Positions 7,880 through 17,002 of a DNA stretch of 33,086 bases are shown in pieces (position 1 is the first letter of the stretch; each line of letters opens with the position of its first letter). Position numbers and translations under genes: made by a program. Origin of the DNA: an uncultured beta proteobacterium. Lineage in GTDB: Bacteria > Pseudomonadota > Gammaproteobacteria > Burkholderiales > Burkholderiaceae. The notes beneath the pieces are model-generated. The model made no database searches. It saw nothing but the letters and a program-made list of their open reading frames with translations, and was not told where the DNA came from. The stretch covers positions 1 through 33,086 of the forward strand of contig CAIKFU010000133.1 of assembly GCA_903826775.1 (NCBI GenBank), given 5' to 3'.

Positions 7880-9136
7880 ATGAATGAAAACTTAATTAAC
7901 CCCAAGACATCAGCGCGACTTCTCCCCAATCGAAGTCGCGCTAATTTCTTTACTGCTGCTCGCCGTAGCTTTGTGGGGTTAGTACTTGCTTCAATGCTGA
8001 TTACAGTTAGCAACAACGAATTAGCTTCTGAACTCAATTGCACAGAAAAGTCATGGCCTCTTTGGGATAATTTCAAAACTTATTTCGTCCAAAACGATGG
8101 TCGCATTGTTGTTGAAAATATCGAACCCTTCAGAAGTTTTTCAGAAGGGCAGTCCTACGCAATGTTTTTTGCGCTGGTCGCTAACGACCAATCCACTTTT
8201 GAAAAAATTTGGCACTGGAGCCTAGAAAATTTGGCCGGCGGCAATATTAGCAAGACATTACCTTCCTGGGTGTGGGGCAAAGCTGACAACGGGGCCTGGA
8301 CAACATTAGACAAAAATTCAGCTTCAGATGCCGATTTATGGTTTGCATACGACTTGTTAGAAGCAGGAAGATTGTGGAATAGGCCGGATTACACGAGAGA
8401 TGGGCAATTGCTTTTAGCAAATATTGAACGAAGCGAGATAGCAACCCTTCCGAAATTTGGGAAAATGCTGCTTCCTGGTCCATTTGGCTTTTCATCTCCA
8501 AACAATTTATGGCGGCTTAATCCCAGTTATATGCCAATACCCGTCTTAAGGCGCCTTGCCGCTGAAAATCCTCAGGGGCCTTGGACTGAAATCGCTCAAA
8601 ATACATACAGAATGATTTCGGAAACAAGCCCTAAAGGTTTTGCTGCTGATTGGGTTCAATACCAATCAGGATTTATACCAGACTCAGAAAAAAGCGACCG
8701 AGGTAGCTACGACTCCATTCGAGTCTACCTATGGGCTGGAATTACCTCGCCAAACGATCATTTAGCTGCTCCCATTCTAAGAAAATTAGGCGGAATGGCT
8801 AAGGCTACTGCCGCAATGGGGGCCCCGCCTGAAATAGTAAATACTGCTACCGGTCAAACCTCGTTAAACCCCGGTCCTTTAAGTTTTTCTGCTTCACTCC
8901 TTCCTTATTTTGCGGCAAACAAGCAAACAGACCTACTCAACAAACAGTTAATTCGGGTTAAAACCATGCAAGCCGATAGTTTTCTGCCGCAACCTGTTGC
9001 AGTTCAGTCATTACCCTACTACGATTATGTCTTGAGTCTTTTTGGCCTTGGATGGATTGAAGGTCGATATCGACTTGCCTCAAATGGAAATATTTATTTA
9101 CCCTCGGAGAGATTATGCGCTCGCGCAACCCCTTAA
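7880..9136 (+). CDS. bcsZ: Periplasmic endo-1,4-beta-glucanase BcsZ (GH8)
   Basis: A 418-residue GH8 cellulase that trims or quality-controls nascent glucan. The family motifs are present: SEGQSYAMFFAL with Glu89 as probable general acid, NSASDADLW with Asp150, and YDSIRVYLW with Asp278, close to the expected catalytic base. The N-terminus is long and basic before a hydrophobic stretch (about 30-44). Its ARRSFVGL segment looks Tat-like, but Sec export is equally possible. The start at 7880 has no strong Shine-Dalgarno, suggesting coupling to bcsB. The 3' end overlaps bcsC by 22 bases. Confidence 0.95.
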   Translation: MNENLINPKTSARLLPNRSRANFFTAARRSFVGLVLASMLITVSNNELASELNCTEKSWPLWDNFKTYFVQNDGRIVVENIEPFRSFSEGQSYAMFFALVANDQSTFEKIWHWSLENLAGGNISKTLPSWVWGKADNGAWTTLDKNSASDADLWFAYDLLEAGRLWNRPDYTRDGQLLLANIERSEIATLPKFGKMLLPGPFGFSSPNNLWRLNPSYMPIPVLRRLAAENPQGPWTEIAQNTYRMISETSPKGFAADWVQYQSGFIPDSEKSDRGSYDSIRVYLWAGITSPNDHLAAPILRKLGGMAKATAAMGAPPEIVNTATGQTSLNPGPLSFSASLLPYFAANKQTDLLNKQLIRVKTMQADSFLPQPVAVQSLPYYDYVLSLFGLGWIEGRYRLASNGNIYLPSERLCARATP

Positions 9137-12100
9137 TTGCTACCGGAATTGCTATCTTACTAGCTTCCAACCTAGGTTTTGCACAAAATGATGCAAGCAA
9201 AGCCCTTGCTGATCAAGCCCAATATTGGCAATTAAAAGGAAACAATGTGCGCGCTGCTGAAGCATGGAAAAAGCTTCTATTAGTGGCGCCAAATGATGCA
9301 CAGGCCTTCTATGGCCTTGGTACGATTGAAGTTAAAAACAATCGTCCTCAAGCCGCTAACGAATACCTGGCAAAGTTAAAGGCCATAGACCCAAACTCAC
9401 GATATGCCTTGCTTCTTGAACAAGATATCCTATTTAATAATCCAATAACCCAAAGCGATCTTGAAAAGGCAAACGCCCTAGTTCAATCTAGCACCAATAG
9501 CAGTGATAGAACCGACATGGCAGAGGCGCTCAAAATATACAATTCCATATTGAAGGGAACCTCCCCCCAGGGGGCATTCGCTGTTGAATACTATAACGTT
9601 CAAAGCTTTACTCCAAACGGCTTAAAACCAGCTCGCGCTGGGCTAGAACGGCTTGTAAAAGAATATCCGAAGGATCCTCGAATTGAATTAGCCCTCGCTG
9701 GGGTGGAAGTTCGCGATGAATCCACCCGAATCAGCGGTATCCAACGATTACAACGCTTATCAGCAGTCCCGTCAGTTGGGAGCGACGCAACTGAAAATTG
9801 GCGCAATGCATTAACTTGGTTTGGGCCTCCAAGGCCTAAGGAATTTCCATTGTTCGATGCTTACTTAAAAGCTCACCCTGAAGATGCCGAAATACGAACT
9901 CAATACAATGCGGGTAAAAATAAACAGCAGTCTGACGTAGTAGCCTCAGAAAAAGCCAGGACTGCCGCCCTTCAAAGAGCGGCAAGCAGGGCTCCTGATC
10001 AAATGAGCGCTGAAGACCTTGAAAAGTCCAGCGTAGCCCTGAACGGAGAATTAGCCAATGCTGCGATCCGTCGAGGCGATCAAGCACTTAAGGTCGGAGA
10101 TGACAATGGCGCCCGCTTAGCCTTTGAAGAGGCCTTAGGGTATGAACCAAACAATATATGGACTTGCTACAAACTGGCAAACTTGTACATAAAAGCCGGA
10201 CATCCAAAAGAAGCGCGAACGCTAATGGATGAGATGCTGAACTCACAACCCACAAATTCTGATGCGATCTATGCAAGTGCGTTGATGGCGCTATCGCAAA
10301 AGGAGCCTGCTCGCACTCTTGCCATTCTTGATCAAGTGCCGGCCAAGCAGAGAAAAGGTGCAATTTTAGACCTGCAAAAAAATGCGTGGCTAGAATACCA
10401 AATTGGATTGGCAACCAACTTAATTGAACAAGGTCGAAAACCCGCTGCCTTACAAATTCTGACTCAAGCAGAGCCTGTTGCAGTAGCCAGTAAAAATATA
10501 GGCGCACAGGGTGCAATAGCTAACGCATTCTATGATGCGGGACAGCCCACTCATGCATTTCAAATCATGCGTCAACTTGAATCGCGTTCCAAAACCCCTT
10601 CAGCAGACATAGAACTTCAATACGCAGGCCTTCTTTTAAGAGCAAACCGCGATGCAGAATGCGCAACTGTTTTACAAAAAATACAAGCATTGAAATTAGA
10701 CGAAGATCAACGAAAACTGTTTAATGACATGGTGTTTAACTACTCCCTTCATCAAGCTTCGCTTTTACAAGAGCGTGGGGACTTGGCTGCATCCTATGAC
10801 AGATTGGCTCCGCTTTTACAACAACGTCCTAATGATCCTGGAGCAAACAATCTTCTTGCCTCACTTTACGGCGCCAATAATAACTTTAAGCAAGCGCTGG
10901 AAATATCTAAAACACTTGTGCAAAATGATCCGCAAAATATTGATTTATTACTCAGTACTGCCCAATATGCATCACAGGCAAACGACTATAGCTATGCTGA
11001 TTCACTACTGCAATCTGCAATGTCTTTAGCACCGAATAACGCCAAGGTATTCGAATCAGCTGGTCGTATATACCGTGCTCAAGGTAAAAATTCCAAGGCA
11101 GAACCGCTTTTTGAAAGAGCAATTGCCCTACAAAATCAACCTGTACTTGCCTCTCAAACCCTTGCAAGCCAAAACTCTGGGGCAAGGCCTACAGCGATAA
11201 CAAATACATCAACAAACAATCCATTTTTACCCCAAACAACCTTAGCTCCTATAGACAATGGGACGCCAAGCCCTTCTTCTGCTCCAATTATCGTTAGGCA
11301 AAGCGCCTTTCAAACCTATGACAATATTCAACCACCTCTAGCATATGCGTCGAATAAGCCCGTATTGGTCACTAACAATACTGCCAATGTAGCAGCCCCC
11401 AGGATTGCCGACCCCGTCGTTGCTACAACAGCCACCTCGAACGTCCCCGAACCTGTAAAAAATACGGCTTCAAAAGTTGTAATTCCAAGCCCTATAACAA
11501 GCTCATCAGTTACACCCCAAGCTTCAACATCAGTTCTGCCTTTTGGAAAGCCCATACCTCCAACTGCCAACAGACCCGATTTATTTGCACCTAGTGCAAC
11601 CCCAACTTCTGTTCAGATTTCCGGTACACCGGCCCCAGGGATGACCAATTTTCCTTCTGTGAATCTTCCTGTAAGCCAAAATACTGTCATGCAAAACGTG
11701 CCTGGAAATTCGAATCAAACTGCATACACACCCCCTAGCATGGCTCAAGAGCTAGATGCCATTAAACGTGATCGCAGCGCGGAAGTATTGCTAGGAGCAC
11801 AAATTCGTAATAGGAATGGGAGCGCCGGTACAAGCAGTTTGACTGACATTGAAACCCCTTTGGAAATACGTTTTCCGGCAGGGGATGGAAAAATGAATGT
11901 GACTGTTACCCCCGTATTTCTAAATTCAGGAAGCATTCCTAATACCAATTACAACCTAACAACTTTTGGAAGCGGATTGCCATCCGGAAGCATCAATACC
12001 CAAAATGCTACTGGAGTAGGGGTAGCTGTTGGCTACAAGGTTCAAGGAGTGGCCGTCGATCTTGGCGCAACCCCTATTGGATTTACGTACTCAAACCCGA

Positions 12101-12888
12101 CTGGAGGCGTCAAGCTAGACGGCATGCTGGATGACGCCAATACAATTTACGGTGCTATAAATCTTTCCAGCAGACCAGTAACTGATAGCGTACTCTCATT
12201 TGCAGGCACCACCGACAACAGAACAAACCAAACCTGGGGTGGTGTAATGGCAAGCGGAATCCGTGGATTTGCTACCAAGGACCTTGGTGGCTGGGGCGTT
12301 CTGGGTAGTGTTGCGTATTACGGTTTAAATGGTCACAACACGCTTTCCAACACAAGAACCGATTTTATGGGTGGAGCTTATGTTGACGTAATTCGCAAGC
12401 CTGATTACTTCCTAACCACAGGATTAAATTACACATATGTAACGTACAAAAATAATGAGAATTACTTCACCTATGGACAAGGCGGTTACTTTAGTCCGCA
12501 GCAATATAACTCATTCACAATTCCTATTAACTGGTCGCAACGTTCAGACAAGTTAACCTATCAAGTTCGCGGGGCATTGGGTTATCAAAATTCAAACAAT
12601 AGTTCTGCACCGTATTTCCCAACAAGCAATGCACTTCAAACGGCTAGCGGAAATCAAACTTACGCATCTTCTTCTGGAAGTGGTATCGCTTATGGTTTAG
12701 GGGCAGCAGCTGAACAAAGAATAGCTCCTCAGTGGTATCTTGGTGCTAATGCCCAAACCGATAATACAGCTTCAGGTAATGCGTATCATCAATGGGGCGC
12801 TGGATTATATTTACGTTACAGCTTCTACCCTGGGATTCAGCCGATGGCGCTTCCCGTTAATATATTTACCTCACCTTATGGCCAGTAA
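9115..12888 (+). CDS. bcsC: Cellulose export outer-membrane protein BcsC (TPR scaffold plus beta-barrel)
   Basis: A 1257-residue protein with a signal peptide (cleavage near GFAQ, about residue 24) and TPR-like helical repeats to about residue 670. A 200-residue linker very rich in Pro, Ser, Thr and Asn follows (about 675-874). The C-terminal BcsC barrel region begins with the conserved AQELDAIKRDRSAEVLLGAQ segment and ends in a porin-like strand. The periplasmic TPRs are thought to contact the synthase complex and peptidoglycan while the barrel exports cellulose. The start ATG at 9115 has GGAGAG a few bases upstream, inside bcsZ, so the 22-base overlap is believable. The long linker is the main peculiarity. 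Confidence 0.95.
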   Translation: MRSRNPLIATGIAILLASNLGFAQNDASKALADQAQYWQLKGNNVRAAEAWKKLLLVAPNDAQAFYGLGTIEVKNNRPQAANEYLAKLKAIDPNSRYALLLEQDILFNNPITQSDLEKANALVQSSTNSSDRTDMAEALKIYNSILKGTSPQGAFAVEYYNVQSFTPNGLKPARAGLERLVKEYPKDPRIELALAGVEVRDESTRISGIQRLQRLSAVPSVGSDATENWRNALTWFGPPRPKEFPLFDAYLKAHPEDAEIRTQYNAGKNKQQSDVVASEKARTAALQRAASRAPDQMSAEDLEKSSVALNGELANAAIRRGDQALKVGDDNGARLAFEEALGYEPNNIWTCYKLANLYIKAGHPKEARTLMDEMLNSQPTNSDAIYASALMALSQKEPARTLAILDQVPAKQRKGAILDLQKNAWLEYQIGLATNLIEQGRKPAALQILTQAEPVAVASKNIGAQGAIANAFYDAGQPTHAFQIMRQLESRSKTPSADIELQYAGLLLRANRDAECATVLQKIQALKLDEDQRKLFNDMVFNYSLHQASLLQERGDLAASYDRLAPLLQQRPNDPGANNLLASLYGANNNFKQALEISKTLVQNDPQNIDLLLSTAQYASQANDYSYADSLLQSAMSLAPNNAKVFESAGRIYRAQGKNSKAEPLFERAIALQNQPVLASQTLASQNSGARPTAITNTSTNNPFLPQTTLAPIDNGTPSPSSAPIIVRQSAFQTYDNIQPPLAYASNKPVLVTNNTANVAAPRIADPVVATTATSNVPEPVKNTASKVVIPSPITSSSVTPQASTSVLPFGKPIPPTANRPDLFAPSATPTSVQISGTPAPGMTNFPSVNLPVSQNTVMQNVPGNSNQTAYTPPSMAQELDAIKRDRSAEVLLGAQIRNRNGSAGTSSLTDIETPLEIRFPAGDGKMNVTVTPVFLNSGSIPNTNYNLTTFGSGLPSGSINTQNATGVGVAVGYKVQGVAVDLGATPIGFTYSNPTGGVKLDGMLDDANTIYGAINLSSRPVTDSVLSFAGTTDNRTNQTWGGVMASGIRGFATKDLGGWGVLGSVAYYGLNGHNTLSNTRTDFMGGAYVDVIRKPDYFLTTGLNYTYVTYKNNENYFTYGQGGYFSPQQYNSFTIPINWSQRSDKLTYQVRGALGYQNSNNSSAPYFPTSNALQTASGNQTYASSSGSGIAYGLGAAAEQRIAPQWYLGANAQTDNTASGNAYHQWGAGLYLRYSFYPGIQPMALPVNIFTSPYGQ

Positions 12889-12926
12889 TATTGGAAATAA
12901 CTTAAGTTAGTTTACAGAGATAAAAA

Positions 12927-13583
12927 ATGTCATCAACACTACTTGCCGGCCTTACAGTTCTAATTATTGGTGATAGCCATCTGGCTACACCAAACTATCT
13001 CATTAATTCTCTTCATAATGAATTAACTAACCAAGGGGCAGCAGTCCATACCTTTGGGGTCTGCGGATCAATTCCTGGTGATTGGATAGCAGCATCGCCC
13101 GGCGGAAAATGCGGTGGGGCTGATCGTGTTGGAAAAGACTCTGCAAAGATGCTAGGCTCCTCTGCAATGACTATACCAATCAAAACTCTGATTGCCAAAG
13201 AAAAACCCAATCTAGTGGTAATTGTGATGGGCGACACAATGGCTGGATACAAAACCGGTTTTGCAAAAGCATGGGCTTGGCAACAAACCACCAGCCTTAC
13301 CAAAGAAATTGCTGGCACCAAAACTGCCTGTGCTTGGGTTGGTCCTGCTTGGGGTGGGCTAGATGGTAAAAACGATTTTAAGAAATCAGAGGCTACGACA
13401 AGGTATGTATCGGAATTCTTATCAAAGAATGTTGCGCCATGCAGTTACATTGATTCAACGGCTATGGCCAAGCCAGGAGAATGGGCCACATTAGATGGCC
13501 AGCATCTAACCGCCCAAGGGTATAAGTCTTGGGGTGAAGGCATCGCAAAGGCAGTAGACGGATTGCCGATTGTAAAAAAATAA
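12927..13583 (+). CDS. wssF: SGNH/GDSL-fold protein, WssF/BcsX-like
   Basis: A 218-residue SGNH-hydrolase-like protein. The block I motif is IIGDSH, with Ser17 as nucleophile; the block V motif DGQH gives Asp190 and His193, completing a triad. The usual block III GxND is replaced by VMGDTMAG. The N-terminus runs straight into the first core strand and no signal peptide is evident. An in-frame TAA at 12921-12923, two codons before the ATG, excludes a longer form. Position directly after bcsC and before AlgF/I/J-like genes matches WssF of Pseudomonas wss operons and BcsX of Komagataeibacter. A role in acetyl handling for cellulose modification is inferred; a cytoplasmic esterase is an alternative. 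Confidence 0.72.
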   Translation: MSSTLLAGLTVLIIGDSHLATPNYLINSLHNELTNQGAAVHTFGVCGSIPGDWIAASPGGKCGGADRVGKDSAKMLGSSAMTIPIKTLIAKEKPNLVVIVMGDTMAGYKTGFAKAWAWQQTTSLTKEIAGTKTACAWVGPAWGGLDGKNDFKKSEATTRYVSEFLSKNVAPCSYIDSTAMAKPGEWATLDGQHLTAQGYKSWGEGIAKAVDGLPIVKK

Positions 13584-13701
13584 ACCTTTAGTTAGATAGT
13601 AAATTACTGCAGCACTCAACCTCAATTTTGGTTCAATGGATAATCCAAACACTTCTCTTGATAACCTAGTCTCTATCCAAATAAACTTATAGAAAGATTA
13701 A

Positions 13702-14379
13702 ATGAAATTTAAATCGATTTTTCTATTTCTAATGTTTTTGGCCGGTCTTTATAACTACGTTATTGCCGATGAAATTGCGTTGTACCCAACAGGGCCAAGC
13801 CAAGATTCTTCATTTGTGCGGTTTGTTAATGGTACTGAATCTGTTCTTGAAATAACTGCCGCAGAGTCAAAAAATAAAATAAAACTGGATTCATCTCGCC
13901 CTTCGACAAACTATTATCCCGTAAAAGCTAAATCCAAAATCTCCGGAAAGTTTATATTTTCAGACACCCAAAGCAATATTGATTTAAGCGTAAAGCCTGG
14001 GGAATTTGCAACGGTAATCGCACTTCCTGCAACAAATGGAAAAGGACTAAGGCAGGTTATTGTGCGGGAGGAGCCCGATGATTTTAATGCACTAAAAGTA
14101 TCTCTTTCTCTCTATAACCTGGATTCCACTTGCACCCTCGCAGGGTTGAATGCATCCGGACGCGCCGTATCCCTATTCAAGCAAGTAGCCGTAGGCAAGA
14201 TGGAGCGAAGATCCATCAATCCAGTAAAGATTTCTGTTGATTTACTTTGCGATGGGAAACTGGTAGCCACACCATTAAATCTTGGTGATTTACAAGCTGG
14301 CCAACGCTATAGCATCTTTGTAATGCCATCAAGCAAGGGTTCGCGTATGTTTATCGCCACCGATACGGTTGCACATTAA
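13702..14379 (+). CDS. wssG: AlgF-like periplasmic polysaccharide O-acetylation protein (WssG)
   Basis: A 225-residue exported protein with a clear signal peptide (about residues 1-22, ending near YVIADE) and a beta-rich remainder. The start of the mature protein, with LYPTGPSQDSSFVRFVNG, matches the AlgF family. AlgF in alginate systems is a periplasmic adaptor needed for O-acetylation, probably bridging the MBOAT protein and periplasmic SGNH acetyltransferases. Gene order with AlgI- and AlgJ-like neighbours corresponds to wssG. It is preceded by a 118-base gap, the largest inside the operon, with no convincing promoter or terminator. Confidence 0.82.
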   Translation: MKFKSIFLFLMFLAGLYNYVIADEIALYPTGPSQDSSFVRFVNGTESVLEITAAESKNKIKLDSSRPSTNYYPVKAKSKISGKFIFSDTQSNIDLSVKPGEFATVIALPATNGKGLRQVIVREEPDDFNALKVSLSLYNLDSTCTLAGLNASGRAVSLFKQVAVGKMERRSINPVKISVDLLCDGKLVATPLNLGDLQAGQRYSIFVMPSSKGSRMFIATDTVAH

Positions 14380-14412
14380 ATCAATCTAAACCAGATCCAA
14401 TAAGCAACTCAA

Positions 14413-15819
14413 ATGGTATTTGCCTCCCTTGAATTTCTTACGCTGTTTCTGCCTACATTTCTTATCCTCTATGCATTGGTTGGAAAGAAATACCGCAACG
14501 CCACTTTATTATTCTGCAGTTGGGTATTCTACGGGTGGTGGAGTCCGTTATTTTTAATCCTTTTTATGCTTCTTGCAGTACTAGGATGGATAGGGGGATT
14601 GGCAATTGGGCGCTCTGGAAATGGTGCGGCCCGAGGTTGGATGCTTACTCTTTTCATTGGGATTAATCTAAGCACCCTGTGTTGGTTTAAGTATTCCAAT
14701 ATTGTCGTTGAGACCCTTTCTGGAGTTCTGCTTGCTGGTGGAGCGCTTCCAATTCAGTGGCAAGCGGTGGTTTTACCAATCGGTTTGTCTTTCATAGCAT
14801 TGCAATCAATCTCGTATCTTATTGATGTGTATCGACGGACGGTCCCGGTAGACCACAGTTTTATTAGTTTTGGCGCCTATCAATCCATGTTCGTCCATTT
14901 GATAGCAGGCCCAATAATTCGTTATGACTGGGTCAAAAAAGAATTGATTGAGCGTCCTTTCGATTGGATTCATTTCTCTCTAGGCGCAAGGCGCTTCATG
15001 ATTGGCATGAGCATGAAAGTATTAATTGCCGATACGCTTGCACCTGTAGTGGATATTGCCTTTTCCCTTCAAAACCCCTCTTTTAGTGATGCTTGGATAG
15101 GCTGCCTAGCTTATACGCTCCAGCTATTTTTTGACTTTGCTGGTTATAGCGTAATGGCTATCGGCCTAGGCCTTATGCTCGGCTTTCGATTTCCAGAGAA
15201 TTTCAACAACCCCTACTTATCCATCAGCATTCAGGACTTCTGGAGACGCTGGCATATCTCACTATCAACCTGGATTCGAGATTATTTATACATTCCGCTT
15301 GGCGGGAACAGGGTTAGCCCAGTAAGAACCTATATCAATTTATTGCTAACCATGGCCCTAGCTGGTCTTTGGCACGGCGGAGATAGTTGGAATTTTTTAA
15401 TTTGGGGTCTTGCACATGGATTTGCATTGTGTTGTGGTCGGCTATGGGGAAGTTACAACTTACCCAAAATTCCAGTTCTTGCCTCAAGAATTTTAACGCT
15501 GCTCTTTGTATGCCTTGCATGGACCATCTTTCGCTCGCACACATTCGCGGGTGCATTAAACATGTATGCAGGCCAATTTGGGATGAACCAATTTGGCTTA
15601 AGCGAAACCATGATTGTCTTCATTCGCCCAGTACAGTGGATGGCAGGAGCATTGGGGCTGTTTTGCACTATAGCTCCCCTGTTTCAATCATTTATTTCGC
15701 GCCACCTCAATTCAACAGTAATTTACATTGCTGACCTATGGCCATTAGCCGGCTTCCTCCTTTCTTTTGCGCTGATTGCTAGCCGTGGCGCAGTTCCATT
15801 TTTATATTTTCAGTTCTAA
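14413..15819 (+). CDS. wssH: MBOAT O-acyltransferase, AlgI-like (WssH)
   Basis: A 468-residue polytopic inner-membrane protein of the MBOAT family. Diagnostic motifs include SYLIDVYRRTVP, FDFAGYSVMAIG, FWRRWHISLSTWIRDYLYIP and GLWHGGDSWNFLIWGLAHG. The family's catalytic His is expected at 321, with a second conserved His at 335. By analogy with AlgI it passes acetyl groups from a cytoplasmic donor across the membrane to periplasmic partners. Its TAA shares one base with the ATG of the next gene (TAATG at 15817-15821), strong evidence of cotranslation. The cellulose-linked order identifies it as WssH, although use by the neighbouring exopolysaccharide system cannot be excluded. Confidence 0.9.
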   Translation: MVFASLEFLTLFLPTFLILYALVGKKYRNATLLFCSWVFYGWWSPLFLILFMLLAVLGWIGGLAIGRSGNGAARGWMLTLFIGINLSTLCWFKYSNIVVETLSGVLLAGGALPIQWQAVVLPIGLSFIALQSISYLIDVYRRTVPVDHSFISFGAYQSMFVHLIAGPIIRYDWVKKELIERPFDWIHFSLGARRFMIGMSMKVLIADTLAPVVDIAFSLQNPSFSDAWIGCLAYTLQLFFDFAGYSVMAIGLGLMLGFRFPENFNNPYLSISIQDFWRRWHISLSTWIRDYLYIPLGGNRVSPVRTYINLLLTMALAGLWHGGDSWNFLIWGLAHGFALCCGRLWGSYNLPKIPVLASRILTLLFVCLAWTIFRSHTFAGALNMYAGQFGMNQFGLSETMIVFIRPVQWMAGALGLFCTIAPLFQSFISRHLNSTVIYIADLWPLAGFLLSFALIASRGAVPFLYFQF

Positions 15820-16979
15820 TGACTTCGACAGATAATCACACTCCACCGTCCAGAACAATAACTAAATTGGATATGGTTACCAGTCCTATTGCAGGCGCTT
15901 GTCTTTTACTTTTTCTCATTGCGGGTCTACTCACAAATGGTTATGCCGTTCTAGTTGATCACCTTAGCCTGATAACGACAACGCCTTCATGGTCTACTTT
16001 TATGAATGGTGCGGTGATGCAAAATATCGCCCATTCGTTAGCTGATGCCCCCATGCCAAGTAATGCCGCTAAATTTGAGCGCGGTCTAAGTTGGATAGCA
16101 GTTGGGGATCTTGGCGCACGTGTCCGTGAGGGGGATCCCAATTGGTTGTTCTACAACGCCGAATTAGAGCCCAACCCCAATAACAAAGATGATGCAGCGA
16201 CACGCGCAAATAAAGTTATCGAAATCAACAAAGGGTTATTACACCAAAACATCAAACTTTTAGTAGTCATAGTTCCAGATAAGTCTCGAATAGAACAAAA
16301 CCATCTGGGGACCCTCCACCGCAGCAAGCTTTTTTCAGATCGGATTGACAATTGGATTCAGTCGATTTCTGCATCTGGAGTCAACACCATTGATCTAACG
16401 CCAGACTTTCTTGCATATAAAAGTCAAGGTGGAGATTCGTACTTTCGAACGGACTCGCACTGGAACGAGCAAGGGGCAGAAATCGCTGCATCCGTGATTG
16501 CACAAAGAATTAAAGTCTTAAATATTCAACCACAACCCTTACAAGCGAGTGAAATTAACAACCGTAGCCAAGTAGCTCGCCCCGGCGATCTGGTCCGAGT
16601 TGCAGGGATTGACTGGCTACCAGAAAAATTACAGCCAACGCCCGAAACGGTCCAATTAAGTTCATTTAAAGTCATTGAGGCGCATTCTCCAAGTTCCCCG
16701 AATACAAATCTAAGCGATGACCTTTTTGGGGATGCCAATTTACCTAATATAGTATTGCTGGGCACATCCTTCTCTCGAAATTCAAACTTCCTATCGTTCT
16801 TAGAGCATTACCTAGGTGTAAAAGTTGCTAATTTTGCAATGGATGGAGGCGAATTTTATGGCGCTGCCCGCGACTACTTTCATAGCCCCTCATTCAAAGA
16901 AACCCCACCAAAACTTATCATTTGGGAGATTCCTGAACGTTCAATCGAATCAAAAATTAGCTACGATAAATTAAAATAA
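15819..16979 (+). CDS. wssI: AlgJ/AlgX-like periplasmic O-acetyltransferase (WssI)
   Basis: A 386-residue protein with one N-terminal membrane anchor/signal helix (about 22-46) and a periplasmic SGNH-like domain. The AlgX/AlgJ-type signature DSHWNEQG gives Asp212 and His214, and LLGTSFSRN gives the likely nucleophile Ser317. The conserved VVIVPDKSRIE strand occurs near residue 150. This family moves acetyl groups onto the polysaccharide. Its start shares one base with the wssH stop. It ends the + strand operon and converges on the polymerase gene only 23 bases away. Acetylated cellulose as substrate is inferred from context. Confidence 0.85.
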   Translation: MTSTDNHTPPSRTITKLDMVTSPIAGACLLLFLIAGLLTNGYAVLVDHLSLITTTPSWSTFMNGAVMQNIAHSLADAPMPSNAAKFERGLSWIAVGDLGARVREGDPNWLFYNAELEPNPNNKDDAATRANKVIEINKGLLHQNIKLLVVIVPDKSRIEQNHLGTLHRSKLFSDRIDNWIQSISASGVNTIDLTPDFLAYKSQGGDSYFRTDSHWNEQGAEIAASVIAQRIKVLNIQPQPLQASEINNRSQVARPGDLVRVAGIDWLPEKLQPTPETVQLSSFKVIEAHSPSSPNTNLSDDLFGDANLPNIVLLGTSFSRNSNFLSFLEHYLGVKVANFAMDGGEFYGAARDYFHSPSFKETPPKLIIWEIPERSIESKISYDKLK

Positions 16980-17002
16980 TCTTCGGGTTTCGCCAACCCA
17001 AA

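Noticed and set aside
10088..10516. 142-codon open frame on the - strand inside bcsC, along with other antisense frames over the bcs genes
   Set aside because: Shadow frames of firmly identified genes, with low-quality composition and no ribosome sites.
13636..13692. 18-codon ORF in the gap before wssG
   Set aside because: No ribosome-binding site and no recognisable sequence; chance ORF in a short AT-rich gap.
16985..16999. GGGTT/AACCC hairpin between convergent wssI and the polymerase gene, a possible bidirectional terminator
   Set aside because: The stem is only five pairs and neither strand has a following T-run.
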